From contig JBCCWO010000018.1 in assembly GCA_039193455.1 (NCBI GenBank), positions 14,957-78,956 of the forward strand: a DNA stretch of 64,000 nt, read 5' to 3'. The position numbers and the translations under genes were made by a program. The notes under the pieces were generated by a model. That model did no database searches, had not been told where the DNA came from, and saw nothing but the letters and a program-made list of their open reading frames with translations. This DNA comes from JBCBGF01 sp039193455 (GTDB lineage: Bacteria > Pseudomonadota > Alphaproteobacteria > Rhodobacterales > Rhodobacteraceae). Positions 16,554 to 26,126 of the stretch are shown here, one piece after another; position 1 is the stretch's first letter; each line of letters begins with the position of its first letter.

Positions 16554-17588
16554 CTAGCATATTTGGCGCAATCTGCCCACGGCCCAGCGGGCGGCGTCGG
16601 CCACGGTGGAGTCGGGATCATCGCACAACGACTGGGCCACCGGCGCCAGTGCGGCGTCTTCCGAATTGCCGATGGCATAGAGCACGTTGCGCACGAAGCG
16701 GTCGCGCCCGATGCGCTTGATCGGGCTGCCCGAAAACTTGGCGCGGAACCCCGCATCATCGAGTGTCGCCAGATCGGCCAGCGGCGGGGCCACCAGATCG
16801 GCACGCGCGGCATACCGGGTCTCGGTCGCGGCCTGGGCAAATTTGTTCCACGGGCAGGCGGCCAGACAATCGTCACAGCCGTAGATCCGGTTGCCCATTT
16901 GTGCGCGTAGCGCCTCGTCCACCGGCCCCTTATGCTCGATCGTCAGGTACGAAATGCACCGCCGCGCATCCAGCTGATAGGGCGCGGGAAATGCATCGGT
17001 CGGGCAGATATCCAGACAGGCACGGCACGACCCGCAATGATCGATTTCCGCCGGATCAGCGTCGATTTCCAGCGTGGTAAAGATCGCGCCCAGAAAGAAC
17101 CAGTTCCCCAAGTCGCGGCTCAGCAAGTTGGTGTGCTTGCCCTGCCAGCCGAGCCCGGCCGCCTGTGCCAGCGGCTTCTCGGCCACCGGCGCGGTATCCA
17201 CGAACACCTTCACCGCGCCGCCCGCCTCGGCAATCAGCCAGCGCGCCACCCGCTTCAGCCGCTTTTTCACCAGATCGTGGTAATCGCGCTGCCGCGCATA
17301 GACCGAGATTGTCGCCCGATCCCGCTGGTCCAGCGTGGCCAGGGGATCCTCTTCGGGCGTATACAGCTCCGCCAGCATGATCACCGACCGCACCTCGGGC
17401 CAGAGCACACGGGGATCGGCTCGCCAGGTGCTTCGATCCGCCAGCCACCCCATCTGCCCCTGCCGCCCCGCCTCCAGAAACGCGGCCAGCCGCTCGGGCA
17501 CCTCGGGGATCGCATCCGGCGCACAGATGCGGGCCGCGGCAAACCCCGCGTCCTGGGCCTCTGCCACCAGCCGCGCTTTCAGATCCAT
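16554..17588 (-). CDS. queG: Epoxyqueuosine reductase
   Basis: This 344-residue cobalamin and iron-sulfur protein reduces epoxyqueuosine in tRNA to queuosine. The two 4Fe-4S clusters are visible as CGSCRACLDICP and CDDCLAACPWNKF, and the family segment SVYARQRDYHDLVKKRL lies before them. A C-terminal HEAT-like stretch (FVRNVLYAIGNSEDAALAPV) is usual for QueG. A repeat-type double hairpin separates it from the GST gene upstream. Confidence 0.93.
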   Translation of the reverse strand: MDLKARLVAEAQDAGFAAARICAPDAIPEVPERLAAFLEAGRQGQMGWLADRSTWRADPRVLWPEVRSVIMLAELYTPEEDPLATLDQRDRATISVYARQRDYHDLVKKRLKRVARWLIAEAGGAVKVFVDTAPVAEKPLAQAAGLGWQGKHTNLLSRDLGNWFFLGAIFTTLEIDADPAEIDHCGSCRACLDICPTDAFPAPYQLDARRCISYLTIEHKGPVDEALRAQMGNRIYGCDDCLAACPWNKFAQAATETRYAARADLVAPPLADLATLDDAGFRAKFSGSPIKRIGRDRFVRNVLYAIGNSEDAALAPVAQSLCDDPDSTVADAARWAVGRLRQIC

Positions 17589-17617
17589 GATCTTTGGTCT
17601 TCAAATATCCCGGGGGG

Positions 17618-17648
17618 CCGCGCATCGCGCGGTGGGGGCAGCGCCCCC
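17618..17648 (-). repeat. Double-hairpin intergenic element of the type repeated in Rhodobacteraceae
   Basis: Two perfect 6-bp stems with 3-base loops stand side by side directly after the GST stop codon: CCGCGC/GCGCGG at 17618-17632 and GGGGGC/GCCCCC at 17634-17648. On the minus strand they are followed by CCCCGGGATATTTGAAGACC. This combination (GC double hairpin, then GGGATATTTG) is one I recall as highly repeated near gene ends in this family. It may act as a terminator or mRNA 3' end; copy number in this genome is unknown. Confidence 0.6.
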
Positions 17649-18314
17649 TCAGAAATCCAGATCGGCATAATGCGCGGGCGGCGGGAAGCCCGGCACATGA
17701 TCGGCCAAAAGCCCGCGAAAGGCGGGCCGGGATTTGATCTTGGCATACCACTCATGCACATTGCTAGACCGGGTCCAATCCACGTCCGATATATAGTCTA
17801 GCGCGGAAAAATGCGCAGCCGCAGCGAAATCGGCCATCGTCATCACATCCCCGGCCAGCCACCGCCGCTGATCGAGCAGCCACGACATGTAATCCAGGTG
17901 GAACTTGATCGCCTTGGCCCCGGCCTTCACATTCGTCGAATCCGGATAGCCCGCCTTGGTAATCTTCTTGTTCACCCGCTCATAGAGCAGCTTTGATGTG
18001 ACCTCTTGATGGAACTTGTCATCGAACCAGGCCACCAGGCGCCGCACCTCGAACCGCGCCGCCCGGTCCCGGGGGTAGAGCGCGGGTTCGGGATGGGCCT
18101 CCTCCAGATACTCGCAAATCGGGGTGCTTTCGGCCAGGACATGGCCGTCGATCTTCAGAACAGGCACCTTTCCTGCCGGATTGCGGCGCAGAAAATCGGT
18201 GTCGGCTTCCCAATACCGCTCTTCGACAAGCTCGACCTCGATCTTCTTCTCGGCCAGGCACAGGCGCACCTTGCGGCAGAACGGGGAAAGGGGAACGTGG
18301 TAGAGACGGTGCAT
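17649..18314 (-). CDS. Glutathione S-transferase family protein
   Basis: This 221-residue protein has an N-terminal thioredoxin-like domain (MHRLYHVPLSPFCRKVRLCL, with SPFC at the glutathione site, and the GKVPVLKIDGHVLAEST cis-proline and Glu-Ser region). A helical C-terminal domain with MTMADFAAAAHFSALDYI follows. Substrate and physiological role are unknown. The frame is open to 18449, but the ATG at 18314 starts the domain exactly and is used. Confidence 0.87.
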   Translation of the reverse strand: MHRLYHVPLSPFCRKVRLCLAEKKIEVELVEERYWEADTDFLRRNPAGKVPVLKIDGHVLAESTPICEYLEEAHPEPALYPRDRAARFEVRRLVAWFDDKFHQEVTSKLLYERVNKKITKAGYPDSTNVKAGAKAIKFHLDYMSWLLDQRRWLAGDVMTMADFAAAAHFSALDYISDVDWTRSSNVHEWYAKIKSRPAFRGLLADHVPGFPPPAHYADLDF

Positions 18315-18366
18315 CTTTGCGTGACCTGTCAGGGTTTGCCTTCCATGCCGCGAATTCGGGCCATGT

Positions 18367-19101
18367 TCAACTCTCGAAGCAGTCCGCGCGCCCGTCCCGG
18401 CGGATCGTCGCGGCACCATCGGCAATGGCGGCGGCGCGGCGGCGGACAAATTCCGACGGGGCCGAGGCCGAGCGCAGCTTGGGTGCGGGCAGGATCGCGG
18501 CCAGCCGGGCCGCCTGTGTCGGGCTCAGCGCATCGGCGCTGACGCCGAAATAGTGTCTGCTTGCGGCCTCGACCCCAAAGATCCCTTCGCCAAACTCGGC
18601 GACGTTCAGATAAACCTCGACGATCCGCCGCTTGGACCAGAAAAGCTCGACCAAGGGCGTCAGCAGCGCCTCCATCGCTTTGCGGGACCAGCTGCGCCCA
18701 TGCCAGAGATAGACGTTCTTCACGACCTGCTGAGTGATGGTCGAGGCGCCACGCTCGGCCCCATCCTCCAGCGCATCGCGAATGGCGGCCATGTCAAAGC
18801 CCCAGTGCAGGCAGAAATTGGCATCCTCCGCCGCGACCAGCGACCGCGCCATCACCGGCGCGATCTCTTCGATGGGACGCCAGGTCTGATCCACGCCGCC
18901 CAGGCGGCGGATCTCGGCTATCTTGTAGGGCGTGGTCGGCGGGTTCAGCACGGAAAACGCCGCGACCGCCAGCAAGACAAGGACAAAGAGGCCCAACGCA
19001 CCGCGCCGCAGCCATTTTACGGCCCGCGCGATCCATCCTGCCTGTGTCTTGGCGCCCTTCTTGCGCGGCGCCCGCTTCTTGGCTGCTGCTTTCTGTGCCA
19101 C
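18367..19101 (-). CDS. mtgA: Monofunctional biosynthetic peptidoglycan transglycosylase
   Basis: The 244 residues comprise a lysine/arginine-rich cytoplasmic tail (1-30), one transmembrane helix (about 33-52) and a GT51 domain. The domain carries the catalytic motif VAAEDANFCLHWGFD, GASTITQQVVKNVYLW, and KRRIVEVYLNVAEFGEGIFG. It polymerises lipid II into glycan strands in the periplasm. Length is normal and all GT51 signatures are present. The short space to 19190 carries nothing recognisable. Confidence 0.94.
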   Translation of the reverse strand: MAQKAAAKKRAPRKKGAKTQAGWIARAVKWLRRGALGLFVLVLLAVAAFSVLNPPTTPYKIAEIRRLGGVDQTWRPIEEIAPVMARSLVAAEDANFCLHWGFDMAAIRDALEDGAERGASTITQQVVKNVYLWHGRSWSRKAMEALLTPLVELFWSKRRIVEVYLNVAEFGEGIFGVEAASRHYFGVSADALSPTQAARLAAILPAPKLRSASAPSEFVRRRAAAIADGAATIRRDGRADCFES

Positions 19102-19189
19102 GCGCCTGACATGCCCCGCTGCCCCCTGCCGGTCAAGGCGGGCGGTGAAAATGCTGGGTTCGGACCCGCGCCCACGCTAGGCTTGGCGC

Positions 19190-19351
19190 ATGGATCCGAT
19201 CTCACTTGTCTTCTACGCCATCGTTTGCGGGCTGCTCAGCCTGTTTGCCCCCAACCTCGGCGGCTATCTCCCGCGCCTCATCGTCGGCGCGGGGGTGGGT
19301 CTTGTTGCGGCGCTGGCCCTGCCGATGATCCGCGGGGCGCTGGGCGGATAG
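19190..19351 (+). CDS. Small membrane protein, 53 residues
   Basis: ATG at 19190 opens a frame of 53 codons ending in TAG at 19349-19351. The product begins MDPISLVFYAIVCG and has two hydrophobic stretches (about 4-20 and 29-46) around a small Pro/Gly turn (APNLGGYLPRL). This pattern and its position, convergent with gltB and divergent from mtgA, match a small conserved protein I recall in related genomes, though with limited certainty. Function is unknown. Confidence 0.55.
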   Translation: MDPISLVFYAIVCGLLSLFAPNLGGYLPRLIVGAGVGLVAALALPMIRGALGG

Positions 19352-19358
19352 ACAGGGT

Positions 19359-22300
19359 CTATTCCGCCGGAACCGCCGCCTCATCAAGGCCAAGCGGCAC
19401 GGGCAACTTATCCAGCATCTCCTTGGGACAGACCTGAACGAATTGCGTGCGGGTAACCTCCCAATCCTGCAGGATCTCATTCGCGCGGCGGCTGCCGGTC
19501 TCGGCCAGGTGCGCCTCGATCAGGTCTTTGAGCTGGCTTTCCCAATGGTCCACCGTGACCGGGCAGGTCACGAGCGTTTCCATGTTCATCCGGCTTGTCG
19601 CAAGACCCTCTGGATCAAACAGATAGGCCATGCCTCCGGTCATGCCGGCCCCGAAGTTCGCGCCAATCCCGCCCAGGATCACCGCGACCCCACCGGTCAT
19701 GTATTCGCACCCGTTCGAACCGCAGCCCTCGATCACCACCTTCGCGCCCGAGTTCCGCACCGCAAACCGCTCCCCCGCGCGACCGGCGGCAAAGAGATAG
19801 CCGTCGGTGGCGCCATAAAGCACGGTGTTGCCGATGATGGTGTTGTCCGCCGGGATCAGGGGTGAGGCCATGTGCGGCCGCACCACGATGGTCGCCCCCG
19901 ACAGGCCCTTGCCGACATAGTCATTGGCATCGCCCGCAACCTCGAGCTTCAGCCCCGGTGCCCCGAACGCGCCCAGCGACTGGCCCGCGCTGCCTGACAG
20001 CGAGATGCGCAAATGGTCGGGCTGCAACGTGTTGCGCATGCCGAACCGCTTGACGATATGGCTCGACACCCGGGTGCCGATGGTCCGGTGCGTGTTCCGC
20101 ACGGCGTAGGACAGCTGCATCTTCTCGCCATCCTCCAGGAACCGCGCCGCATCCTTGACGATCTCGGCATCCAGCGTGTCGTCCACCGCCGTGCGCGGGC
20201 GGTTGCGGTCATAGGTGATGTCCTCGGCCCCATCCACCGTGATCAGCAGGGGGTTAAGGTCCAGATCATCGAGGTGCGCCGATCCGCGCGAGACCTGGCT
20301 CAACAGATCCGCCCGCCCGATCACCTCATCGAGGCTGCGGGCCCCGATCTCGGCCAGAACTTCGCGCACTTCCTGGGCGTAGAAGGTGATCAGGTTCACC
20401 ACCTTGTCGGCGGTGCCCGTGAATTTCTCGCGCAACCGCTCGTCCTGGGTGCATACGCCGACGGGGCAGGTGTTCGACTGGCACTGCCGCACCATGATGC
20501 ACCCCATGGCGATCAGCGCCGCGGTGCCGATGCCGTATTCCTCGGCCCCCAGCATCGCGGCCATCACGATATCGCGCCCCGTGCGCAGGCCGCCATCGGT
20601 CCGCAATGTGACCCTATCGCGGAGGTTATTCATCGACAGAACCTGATGCGCCTCGGTCAGGCCCATCTCCCACGGCAGGCCCGCATATTTGATCGAGGTC
20701 GCAGGCGACGCCCCCGTGCCACCGTTATGGCCCGAGATCAGGATCACATCCGCCTTGGCCTTGGCCACCCCGGCGGCAATCGTGCCGACCCCGCTGGAGG
20801 CCACCAGTTTCACAGTGACCTTCGCACGCGGATTGATCTGTTTGAGGTCATAGATCAGCTGCGCCAGATCCTCGATCGAATAGATATCGTGGTGCGGCGG
20901 GGGCGAAATCAGCGTCACGCCTTTGGTCGAATGCCTCAGCCGGGCGATCAGGTCCGTCACCTTCATCCCCGGCAACTGGCCACCTTCCCCGGGCTTGGCG
21001 CCCTGGGCCACCTTGATTTCCAGCTCTTCACATTGGTTCAAATACTCAGCCGTCACGCCGAACCGGCCCGACGCGACCTGTTTGATCTTGGCCGACGGGT
21101 TGTCGCCATTGGGCTCGGGGTGGAAATGCGCGGGATCCTCGCCGCCTTCGCCGCTGTCCGACTTGGCCCCGATCCGGTTCATTGCCACGTTCAGCGTCTT
21201 ATGCGCCTCGGGGCTCAGCGCGCCCAGCGACATGCCCGGCGTCACGAACCGCTTCCGGATCGACGTAATAGACTCGACCTCGTCGATATCGACCGGCGTG
21301 CCCATCGGCTTGATTGCCAACAGATCGCGCAGGTGAATCGGCGGGTTAGACTGAATTTTGGCGGAATACTGCTTCCACATTTCATACGACGCGCGTGTCA
21401 CTGCGGTCTGCATCAGATGCATCGACGTGGCTTCCCAGGCATGCGTCTCGCCCGTCCGCCGCGCCTTGTAGAAGCCGCCGATGGGCAAAACAGAGTCTCC
21501 GCCTGCCCAACCCTTGGCATGCACCTCTTCCAGTTTCTGCTGTATGCCGGTCACACCGATCCCGGAAATCCGCGAAGGCATGCCCGGGAAATACTCGTTC
21601 ACCATCGCCCGACTCAGGCCCACGGCCTCGAAATTCAGTCCGCCGCGATACGAGGAAATCACCGAAATCCCCATCTTAGACATGATTTTCAGCAATCCAG
21701 CGTCGATCGCGGCCCGATACCGCGCCACCGCTTCGGTCAGCGTGCCATCAATCAGCCCCCGGTCGATCCGGTCAGCAATCGAGTCTTCGGCGAGATAGGC
21801 GTTCACCACCGTCGCCCCACAGCCGATCAGCACCGCAAAGTAATGCGGATCGATGCATTCGGCGGACCGCACCGCCAGCGAACAGAACGTGCGCAGCCCC
21901 TTCTTGGTCAGCCAGGCATGCACCGCGCTGGTGGCCAGGATCATCGGCATCGCGACCTTGTCGGCACCCTGATGGTGATCGGTCAGCACGATATGCCCCG
22001 CGCCCGACCGCACGGCATCCTCGGCCTCGGCCCGAATACGCTCTAACCCGTCCAAAAGCGCCCGCGACCCGGCACCTACCGGGAAGGTACAGTCGATCTC
22101 GACCATTGCCGCATTGAACGCCTCGACCATCCGATCGAACTGGGCGTTGCCGACAAACGGGCTGTCCAGCACGATGATCTCGGTCTGGCTCGAATCCTCG
22201 TCGAGCACGTTCTTGAGGTTCCCGAACCGCGTCTTCAGGCTCATCACCCGGTATTCACGGAGGCTGTCGATCGGCGGGTTCGTGACCTGGCTAAAGTTCT

Positions 22301-23897
22301 GGCGGAAGAAATGGCTCAGCGGGCGGTACTTTTCGCTCAGGACCGCGCTGGGCGTGTCATCCCCCATCGAGGCCAGCGTTTCCTTCCCATCCTCGGCCAT
22401 CGGCGCCAGGATCTGTTCTAGCTCTTCGATGGTATAGCCCGCCGCGACCTGCCGCTGACGCAGATCTCCGCCGGAATAGAGCGCCTTCTCGGTCACCGTC
22501 GACAGCTCGTCCTCAAGTGAGTTGATCCGGTTCACCCAGTCACCAAAGGGCAATGCCCGCGCCAGCTTGTCCTTGATCGCGGTGTCGTGGAACAGCTTGC
22601 CCTTCTTCATGTCGACGGCAAGCAACTGCCCCGGTCCAAGCGCGCCCTTTTCAACGGCATTGGCCTCGTCCACCGGGACCATGCCCGCTTCGGAGCCCGC
22701 AATCACCAGGCCATCTCCCGTCACGACATAGCGCATCGGCCGCAGCCCGTTGCGGTCAAGCCCCGCACAGACCCAACGCCCGTCCGTCATCGCCAGCGCG
22801 GCGGGCCCGTCCCAGGGTTCCATCACCGAATTGCAGTAGGAATACATGTCCCGCCACGCCTGCGGCAGCTCGGTCGCCTGCTTTGACCAGCTTTCGGGCA
22901 CCAGCATGGTCTTGGCCATCGGGGCCGAACGGCCCGCGCGCACCAGAACCTCGAAAACCGAGTCTAACGCGGCTGAATCCGACGATCCGTTGGCCACGAT
23001 CGGTTTGATATCTTCGGCCATGTCGCCGAAGGCCCCAGAGGCCATGCGGATCTCATGGCTCTTCATCCAGTTGACGTTGCCCTTCAGCGTGTTGATCTCG
23101 CCATTATGGGCGAGCATCCGAAATGGCTGCGCCAGCCACCACTGCGGGAAGGTGTTCGTCGAATAGCGCTGGTGATAGATCGCAAAGGCGCTGACAAAAC
23201 GCTCATCCTTCAGGTCGGGATAGAACTCGGCCACCTGCTCGGCCAGCATCATGCCCTTGTAGATGATGCTCCGGCAGGACAGCGAGCACATGTAAAGGCT
23301 GCCCACCTGTGCCGCGATGGCGGCCTTCTCGATCCGGCGGCGAATGACGTACAACTCACGCTCGAACGTCTCTTCGTCGACGCCCTTGGAATTACTGATG
23401 ATAATCTGCTCGATCTCGGGCCGTGTCGCGTTGGCCTTTTCGCCCAGAACATCGACGTTTACCGGTACATGCCGCCAGCCATAGATGTAATAGCCCATCC
23501 GCAGCACTTCGGTTTCGATGATGGTGCGGCAGGTTTCCTGTGCCCCGAAATCCGTGCGCGGCAGAAACACCTGGCCCACGGCGATGTATTCGCCTTCGCG
23601 CGGCTTGTGGCCCGTGCGTTCGATCTGATCGTAAAAGAACGCCACCGGGATCTGCACATGGATCCCCGCGCCGTCGCCGGTCTTGCCATCGGCATCCACC
23701 GCGCCGCGGTGCCAGATCGCCTTCAGCGCGTCGATGCCATGTTCCACGACCTGACGCGATTTCGTGCCGTTGATCGACACGACAAGGCCCACACCGCAGG
23801 ACGCATGCTCATCCTCGGCGGAATAGAGACTGTTTTCGGCCATCCACGTGCGGCGCGCCTCTTCATTCCTGGCCCATTCGGCATCGAATTTGGTCAT
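19359..23897 (-). CDS. gltB: Glutamate synthase (NADPH) large subunit
   Basis: This 1512-residue enzyme has the standard order. A short propeptide precedes catalytic Cys34 (HASCGVGLV) of the class II glutaminase domain. A central domain follows, then the FMN synthase domain with SGHNGGTGASPATSIKYAG, the 3Fe-4S cysteines CIMVRQCQSNTCPVGVC, and a C-terminal beta-helix domain with repeated glycines. It transfers glutamine amide nitrogen to 2-oxoglutarate. The ATG at 23897 has GGAGGAAAG just upstream. The frame is open further, but those codons do not resemble the family. It works with GltD, encoded two genes upstream. Confidence 0.97.
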   Translation of the reverse strand: MTKFDAEWARNEEARRTWMAENSLYSAEDEHASCGVGLVVSINGTKSRQVVEHGIDALKAIWHRGAVDADGKTGDGAGIHVQIPVAFFYDQIERTGHKPREGEYIAVGQVFLPRTDFGAQETCRTIIETEVLRMGYYIYGWRHVPVNVDVLGEKANATRPEIEQIIISNSKGVDEETFERELYVIRRRIEKAAIAAQVGSLYMCSLSCRSIIYKGMMLAEQVAEFYPDLKDERFVSAFAIYHQRYSTNTFPQWWLAQPFRMLAHNGEINTLKGNVNWMKSHEIRMASGAFGDMAEDIKPIVANGSSDSAALDSVFEVLVRAGRSAPMAKTMLVPESWSKQATELPQAWRDMYSYCNSVMEPWDGPAALAMTDGRWVCAGLDRNGLRPMRYVVTGDGLVIAGSEAGMVPVDEANAVEKGALGPGQLLAVDMKKGKLFHDTAIKDKLARALPFGDWVNRINSLEDELSTVTEKALYSGGDLRQRQVAAGYTIEELEQILAPMAEDGKETLASMGDDTPSAVLSEKYRPLSHFFRQNFSQVTNPPIDSLREYRVMSLKTRFGNLKNVLDEDSSQTEIIVLDSPFVGNAQFDRMVEAFNAAMVEIDCTFPVGAGSRALLDGLERIRAEAEDAVRSGAGHIVLTDHHQGADKVAMPMILATSAVHAWLTKKGLRTFCSLAVRSAECIDPHYFAVLIGCGATVVNAYLAEDSIADRIDRGLIDGTLTEAVARYRAAIDAGLLKIMSKMGISVISSYRGGLNFEAVGLSRAMVNEYFPGMPSRISGIGVTGIQQKLEEVHAKGWAGGDSVLPIGGFYKARRTGETHAWEATSMHLMQTAVTRASYEMWKQYSAKIQSNPPIHLRDLLAIKPMGTPVDIDEVESITSIRKRFVTPGMSLGALSPEAHKTLNVAMNRIGAKSDSGEGGEDPAHFHPEPNGDNPSAKIKQVASGRFGVTAEYLNQCEELEIKVAQGAKPGEGGQLPGMKVTDLIARLRHSTKGVTLISPPPHHDIYSIEDLAQLIYDLKQINPRAKVTVKLVASSGVGTIAAGVAKAKADVILISGHNGGTGASPATSIKYAGLPWEMGLTEAHQVLSMNNLRDRVTLRTDGGLRTGRDIVMAAMLGAEEYGIGTAALIAMGCIMVRQCQSNTCPVGVCTQDERLREKFTGTADKVVNLITFYAQEVREVLAEIGARSLDEVIGRADLLSQVSRGSAHLDDLDLNPLLITVDGAEDITYDRNRPRTAVDDTLDAEIVKDAARFLEDGEKMQLSYAVRNTHRTIGTRVSSHIVKRFGMRNTLQPDHLRISLSGSAGQSLGAFGAPGLKLEVAGDANDYVGKGLSGATIVVRPHMASPLIPADNTIIGNTVLYGATDGYLFAAGRAGERFAVRNSGAKVVIEGCGSNGCEYMTGGVAVILGGIGANFGAGMTGGMAYLFDPEGLATSRMNMETLVTCPVTVDHWESQLKDLIEAHLAETGSRRANEILQDWEVTRTQFVQVCPKEMLDKLPVPLGLDEAAVPAE

Positions 23898-23922
23898 TGG
23901 CTTTCCTCCGTTGCGGGGCATG

Positions 23923-24399
23923 TCAGGCATCCTCCGCGATGAATGGGTTCTTGGCCTCGTAGTCGGCTTGCGTTGCGCGCTTGTGGTCGCCGGCAAAGCG
24001 GCAGGACGCAAAGGCGCGATCGATGTAGATTTCCGAGATCAGGGGATAGTCCTTGGCGCCGTCAAAGACGCCCACCATGAATTCATAGACCTCGCCCGGG
24101 TTGCGCAGCCACAGCGATGTGCCACAGCGCGGGCAAAACGCCCTTTCGGCAATCTCGCCGGGATAGATCGCCACATCCCCGTCGACGCGCACCTGATCCG
24201 GCTCGGCCGTGAACACGTTCAGCGCCACCCCCGACCAGCGGCGGCAACGCGTGCAATGGCAGGCGCCCAGCTCGGCCCGGTGGCGGCCGACATGAATCGT
24301 GACGTCACCACACAGGCAACGTCCCTCTATCGCGTCGGCATAGACGGGTGTTTCGATTGACACCGGGTTCACCTTTTCTCGTTCGATAAGGTCAATCAT
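23923..24399 (-). CDS. GFA-family (CENP-V/GFA) zinc-binding protein
   Basis: This 158-residue protein has the GFA fold and zinc ligands in order: GRCLCGDVTI, CHCTRCRRWSG and FCPRCGTSLW. The family was named after glutathione-dependent formaldehyde-activating enzyme, although most members have no proven activity. It is inserted between gltD and gltB on the same strand, 25 bases before gltB, and is probably cotranscribed. No functional link to nitrogen assimilation is evident. Confidence 0.85.
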   Translation of the reverse strand: MIDLIEREKVNPVSIETPVYADAIEGRCLCGDVTIHVGRHRAELGACHCTRCRRWSGVALNVFTAEPDQVRVDGDVAIYPGEIAERAFCPRCGTSLWLRNPGEVYEFMVGVFDGAKDYPLISEIYIDRAFASCRFAGDHKRATQADYEAKNPFIAEDA

Positions 24400-24433
24400 G
24401 TTGACCCAAGCTCAGATTGACGTGCGCCGCTCG

Positions 24434-24461
24434 GTGTACGGGCTGTGTACAGCGTGTGTAC
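24434..24461. repeat. Three GTGTAC repeats at 11-base spacing in the gltD-GFA gap
   Basis: GTGTAC occurs at 24434, 24445 and 24456, exactly 11 bases apart, within units of the form TGTGTACxGxG. The 74-base gap between gltD and the GFA gene contains them. They could be a helix-phased protein site or a slippage-derived microsatellite. No hairpin with a T run is present. Confidence 0.5.
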
Positions 24462-24473
24462 GGGTTGTGCGGT

Positions 24474-25907
24474 CTATTCAGCGGCCACTTTCGCGCCCGC
24501 GTTGATGTAATCCAGCATGGCATCTGCCGCCTCGCGCCCATCGCGAATGGCCCATACGACAAGGCTGGCCCCCCGGACGATATCGCCCGCCGCATAGACG
24601 CCCGGCAGCGAAGTTTCATGCGTGCGGAAATCCGCCTTGATGGTGCCCCAGCGGGTCACCTCAAGCTCGGGCACATCCCACAGCGTCGGCAGGTCTTCGG
24701 GCTCGAACCCAAGCGCCATGATCACCAGATCTGCGTCTTCGGTGTAGTCCGCGCCTTCGATTTCCTCTGGCGACTGGCGGCCCGTGGCATCCGGTGCGCC
24801 GAGGCGCATTTTTGAGACGCGGACGCCCGAAACGGTGTCGCCAAGGAACCCCTTGGGCGCGCTCAGCCAGACGAAATCGACGCCTTCCTCTTCGGCATTT
24901 GCCACCTCGCGCTGCGAGCCGGGCATGTTCGCGCGGTCGCGACGATAGAGGCACTTGACGCTCTGGGCACCCTGGCGCACCGCCGTGCGAACACAGTCCA
25001 TCGCGGTGTCGCCGCCGCCGATGACAACGACGCGCTTGCCCTCGGCATTCAACTCGCCCGAGTCGAACTCGGGCACATCGTCGCCAAAGCCCTTGCGGTT
25101 CGACGCCGTGAGATAGTCGATGGCCCGCACGATACCCTCCGCGCCCACGCCGGGGGCCTGCAAATCCCGCGATTTATAGACGCCGGTCGCGATCAGAAGG
25201 GCATCATGCTTGGCGCGGAGCGCGTCAAACGTGATGTCTTCGCCCACATTGCAGTTGAGCACGAAGGTCACGCCACTTTCTTCAAGCTGCCGGTTCCGAC
25301 GCTCGGTCACTTCTTTCTCAAGCTTGAAGCCAGGGATGCCATAGGTCATCAGCCCGCCGGCCCGGTCGTAGCGATCGTAGACCGTGACCTGCACGCCCTG
25401 CCGCCGCAGCCGGTCGGCGGCGGCCAGGCCCCCGGGGCCCGCGCCGATGATGCCCACGCTCTCGGCGCGTTCCACCGCCGGGCGCACGGGCTGGACCCAG
25501 CCTTCTTCCCATGCGGTGTCCGTGATGTATTTTTCGACCGAGCCGATGGTGACGGTGCCATGGCCCGACTGTTCGATCACACAGTTGCCTTCGCACAGCC
25601 GGTCCTGCGGGCAGATCCGGCCGCAGATTTCGGGGAAGGTGTTGGTGGCCTGGCTCAGCTCATACGCCTCGCGCAGCCGCCCCTCGGCGGTCAGCATCAG
25701 CCAGTCGGGGATATTGTTGTGAAGCGGGCAATGGCTCTGGCAATAGGGCACGCCGCACTGGCTGCACCGGCTGGCCTGTTCGGCGGCCTTCTCGCGTGCG
25801 TACTCGCCGTAAATCTCACCAAAATCTTCACGCCGTAGATTGGGGGGACGCTTGTCGGGCATGTCCCTGTCCACGGTCACGAATTTCAGCATTGGGTTGT
25901 CGGCCAT
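24474..25907 (-). CDS. gltD: Glutamate synthase small subunit
   Basis: This 477-residue flavoprotein supplies electrons from NADPH to GltB. The N-terminal ferredoxin-like part has CSQCGVPYCQSHCP and CGRICPQDRLCEGNC. An FAD site GAGPGGLAAADRLR and an NADPH site VVIGGGDTAMDCVRTA follow, and the C-terminal AAGDIVRGASLVVWAI closes the FAD domain. It is the first gene of gltD-GFA-gltB. The 218 bases upstream are AT-rich and would hold the operon promoter. Confidence 0.96.
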   Translation of the reverse strand: MADNPMLKFVTVDRDMPDKRPPNLRREDFGEIYGEYAREKAAEQASRCSQCGVPYCQSHCPLHNNIPDWLMLTAEGRLREAYELSQATNTFPEICGRICPQDRLCEGNCVIEQSGHGTVTIGSVEKYITDTAWEEGWVQPVRPAVERAESVGIIGAGPGGLAAADRLRRQGVQVTVYDRYDRAGGLMTYGIPGFKLEKEVTERRNRQLEESGVTFVLNCNVGEDITFDALRAKHDALLIATGVYKSRDLQAPGVGAEGIVRAIDYLTASNRKGFGDDVPEFDSGELNAEGKRVVVIGGGDTAMDCVRTAVRQGAQSVKCLYRRDRANMPGSQREVANAEEEGVDFVWLSAPKGFLGDTVSGVRVSKMRLGAPDATGRQSPEEIEGADYTEDADLVIMALGFEPEDLPTLWDVPELEVTRWGTIKADFRTHETSLPGVYAAGDIVRGASLVVWAIRDGREAADAMLDYINAGAKVAAE

Positions 25908-26126
25908 TGGCCCGCGCTCCTACCAGCAGTCGAGACGCCTCTTTAGACGGGACGGGCTCAAAATAAAAGTAATATCTGCTGACCTAAATCACAGAATATC
26001 CTTGCAGCGCAGCAAATTTCACGCCGCAGCGCCGCAAAAATAGGTCCGATATGAGATATAAATCAAGGCTTTCATAATAATCTCAATCGGTTAGTTTCGC
26101 GGCCAGTTATAGCACACCTGGGCGCC
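25908..26126. other. Intergenic region between divergent gltD and uppP
   Basis: This 219-base AT-rich stretch separates divergent genes and must carry the promoters of both. I see no convincing sigma-54 site, riboswitch or inverted repeat in it. Confidence 0.5.

Noticed and set aside
20013..22046. A very long plus-strand frame antisense to gltB
   Set aside because: It is the mirror of gltB, rich in Arg, His and Gly as expected for GC-skew shadows, with no domain.
25908..26126. Possible sigma-54 promoter before gltD
   Set aside because: No GG-N10-GC element at proper spacing could be found by eye.
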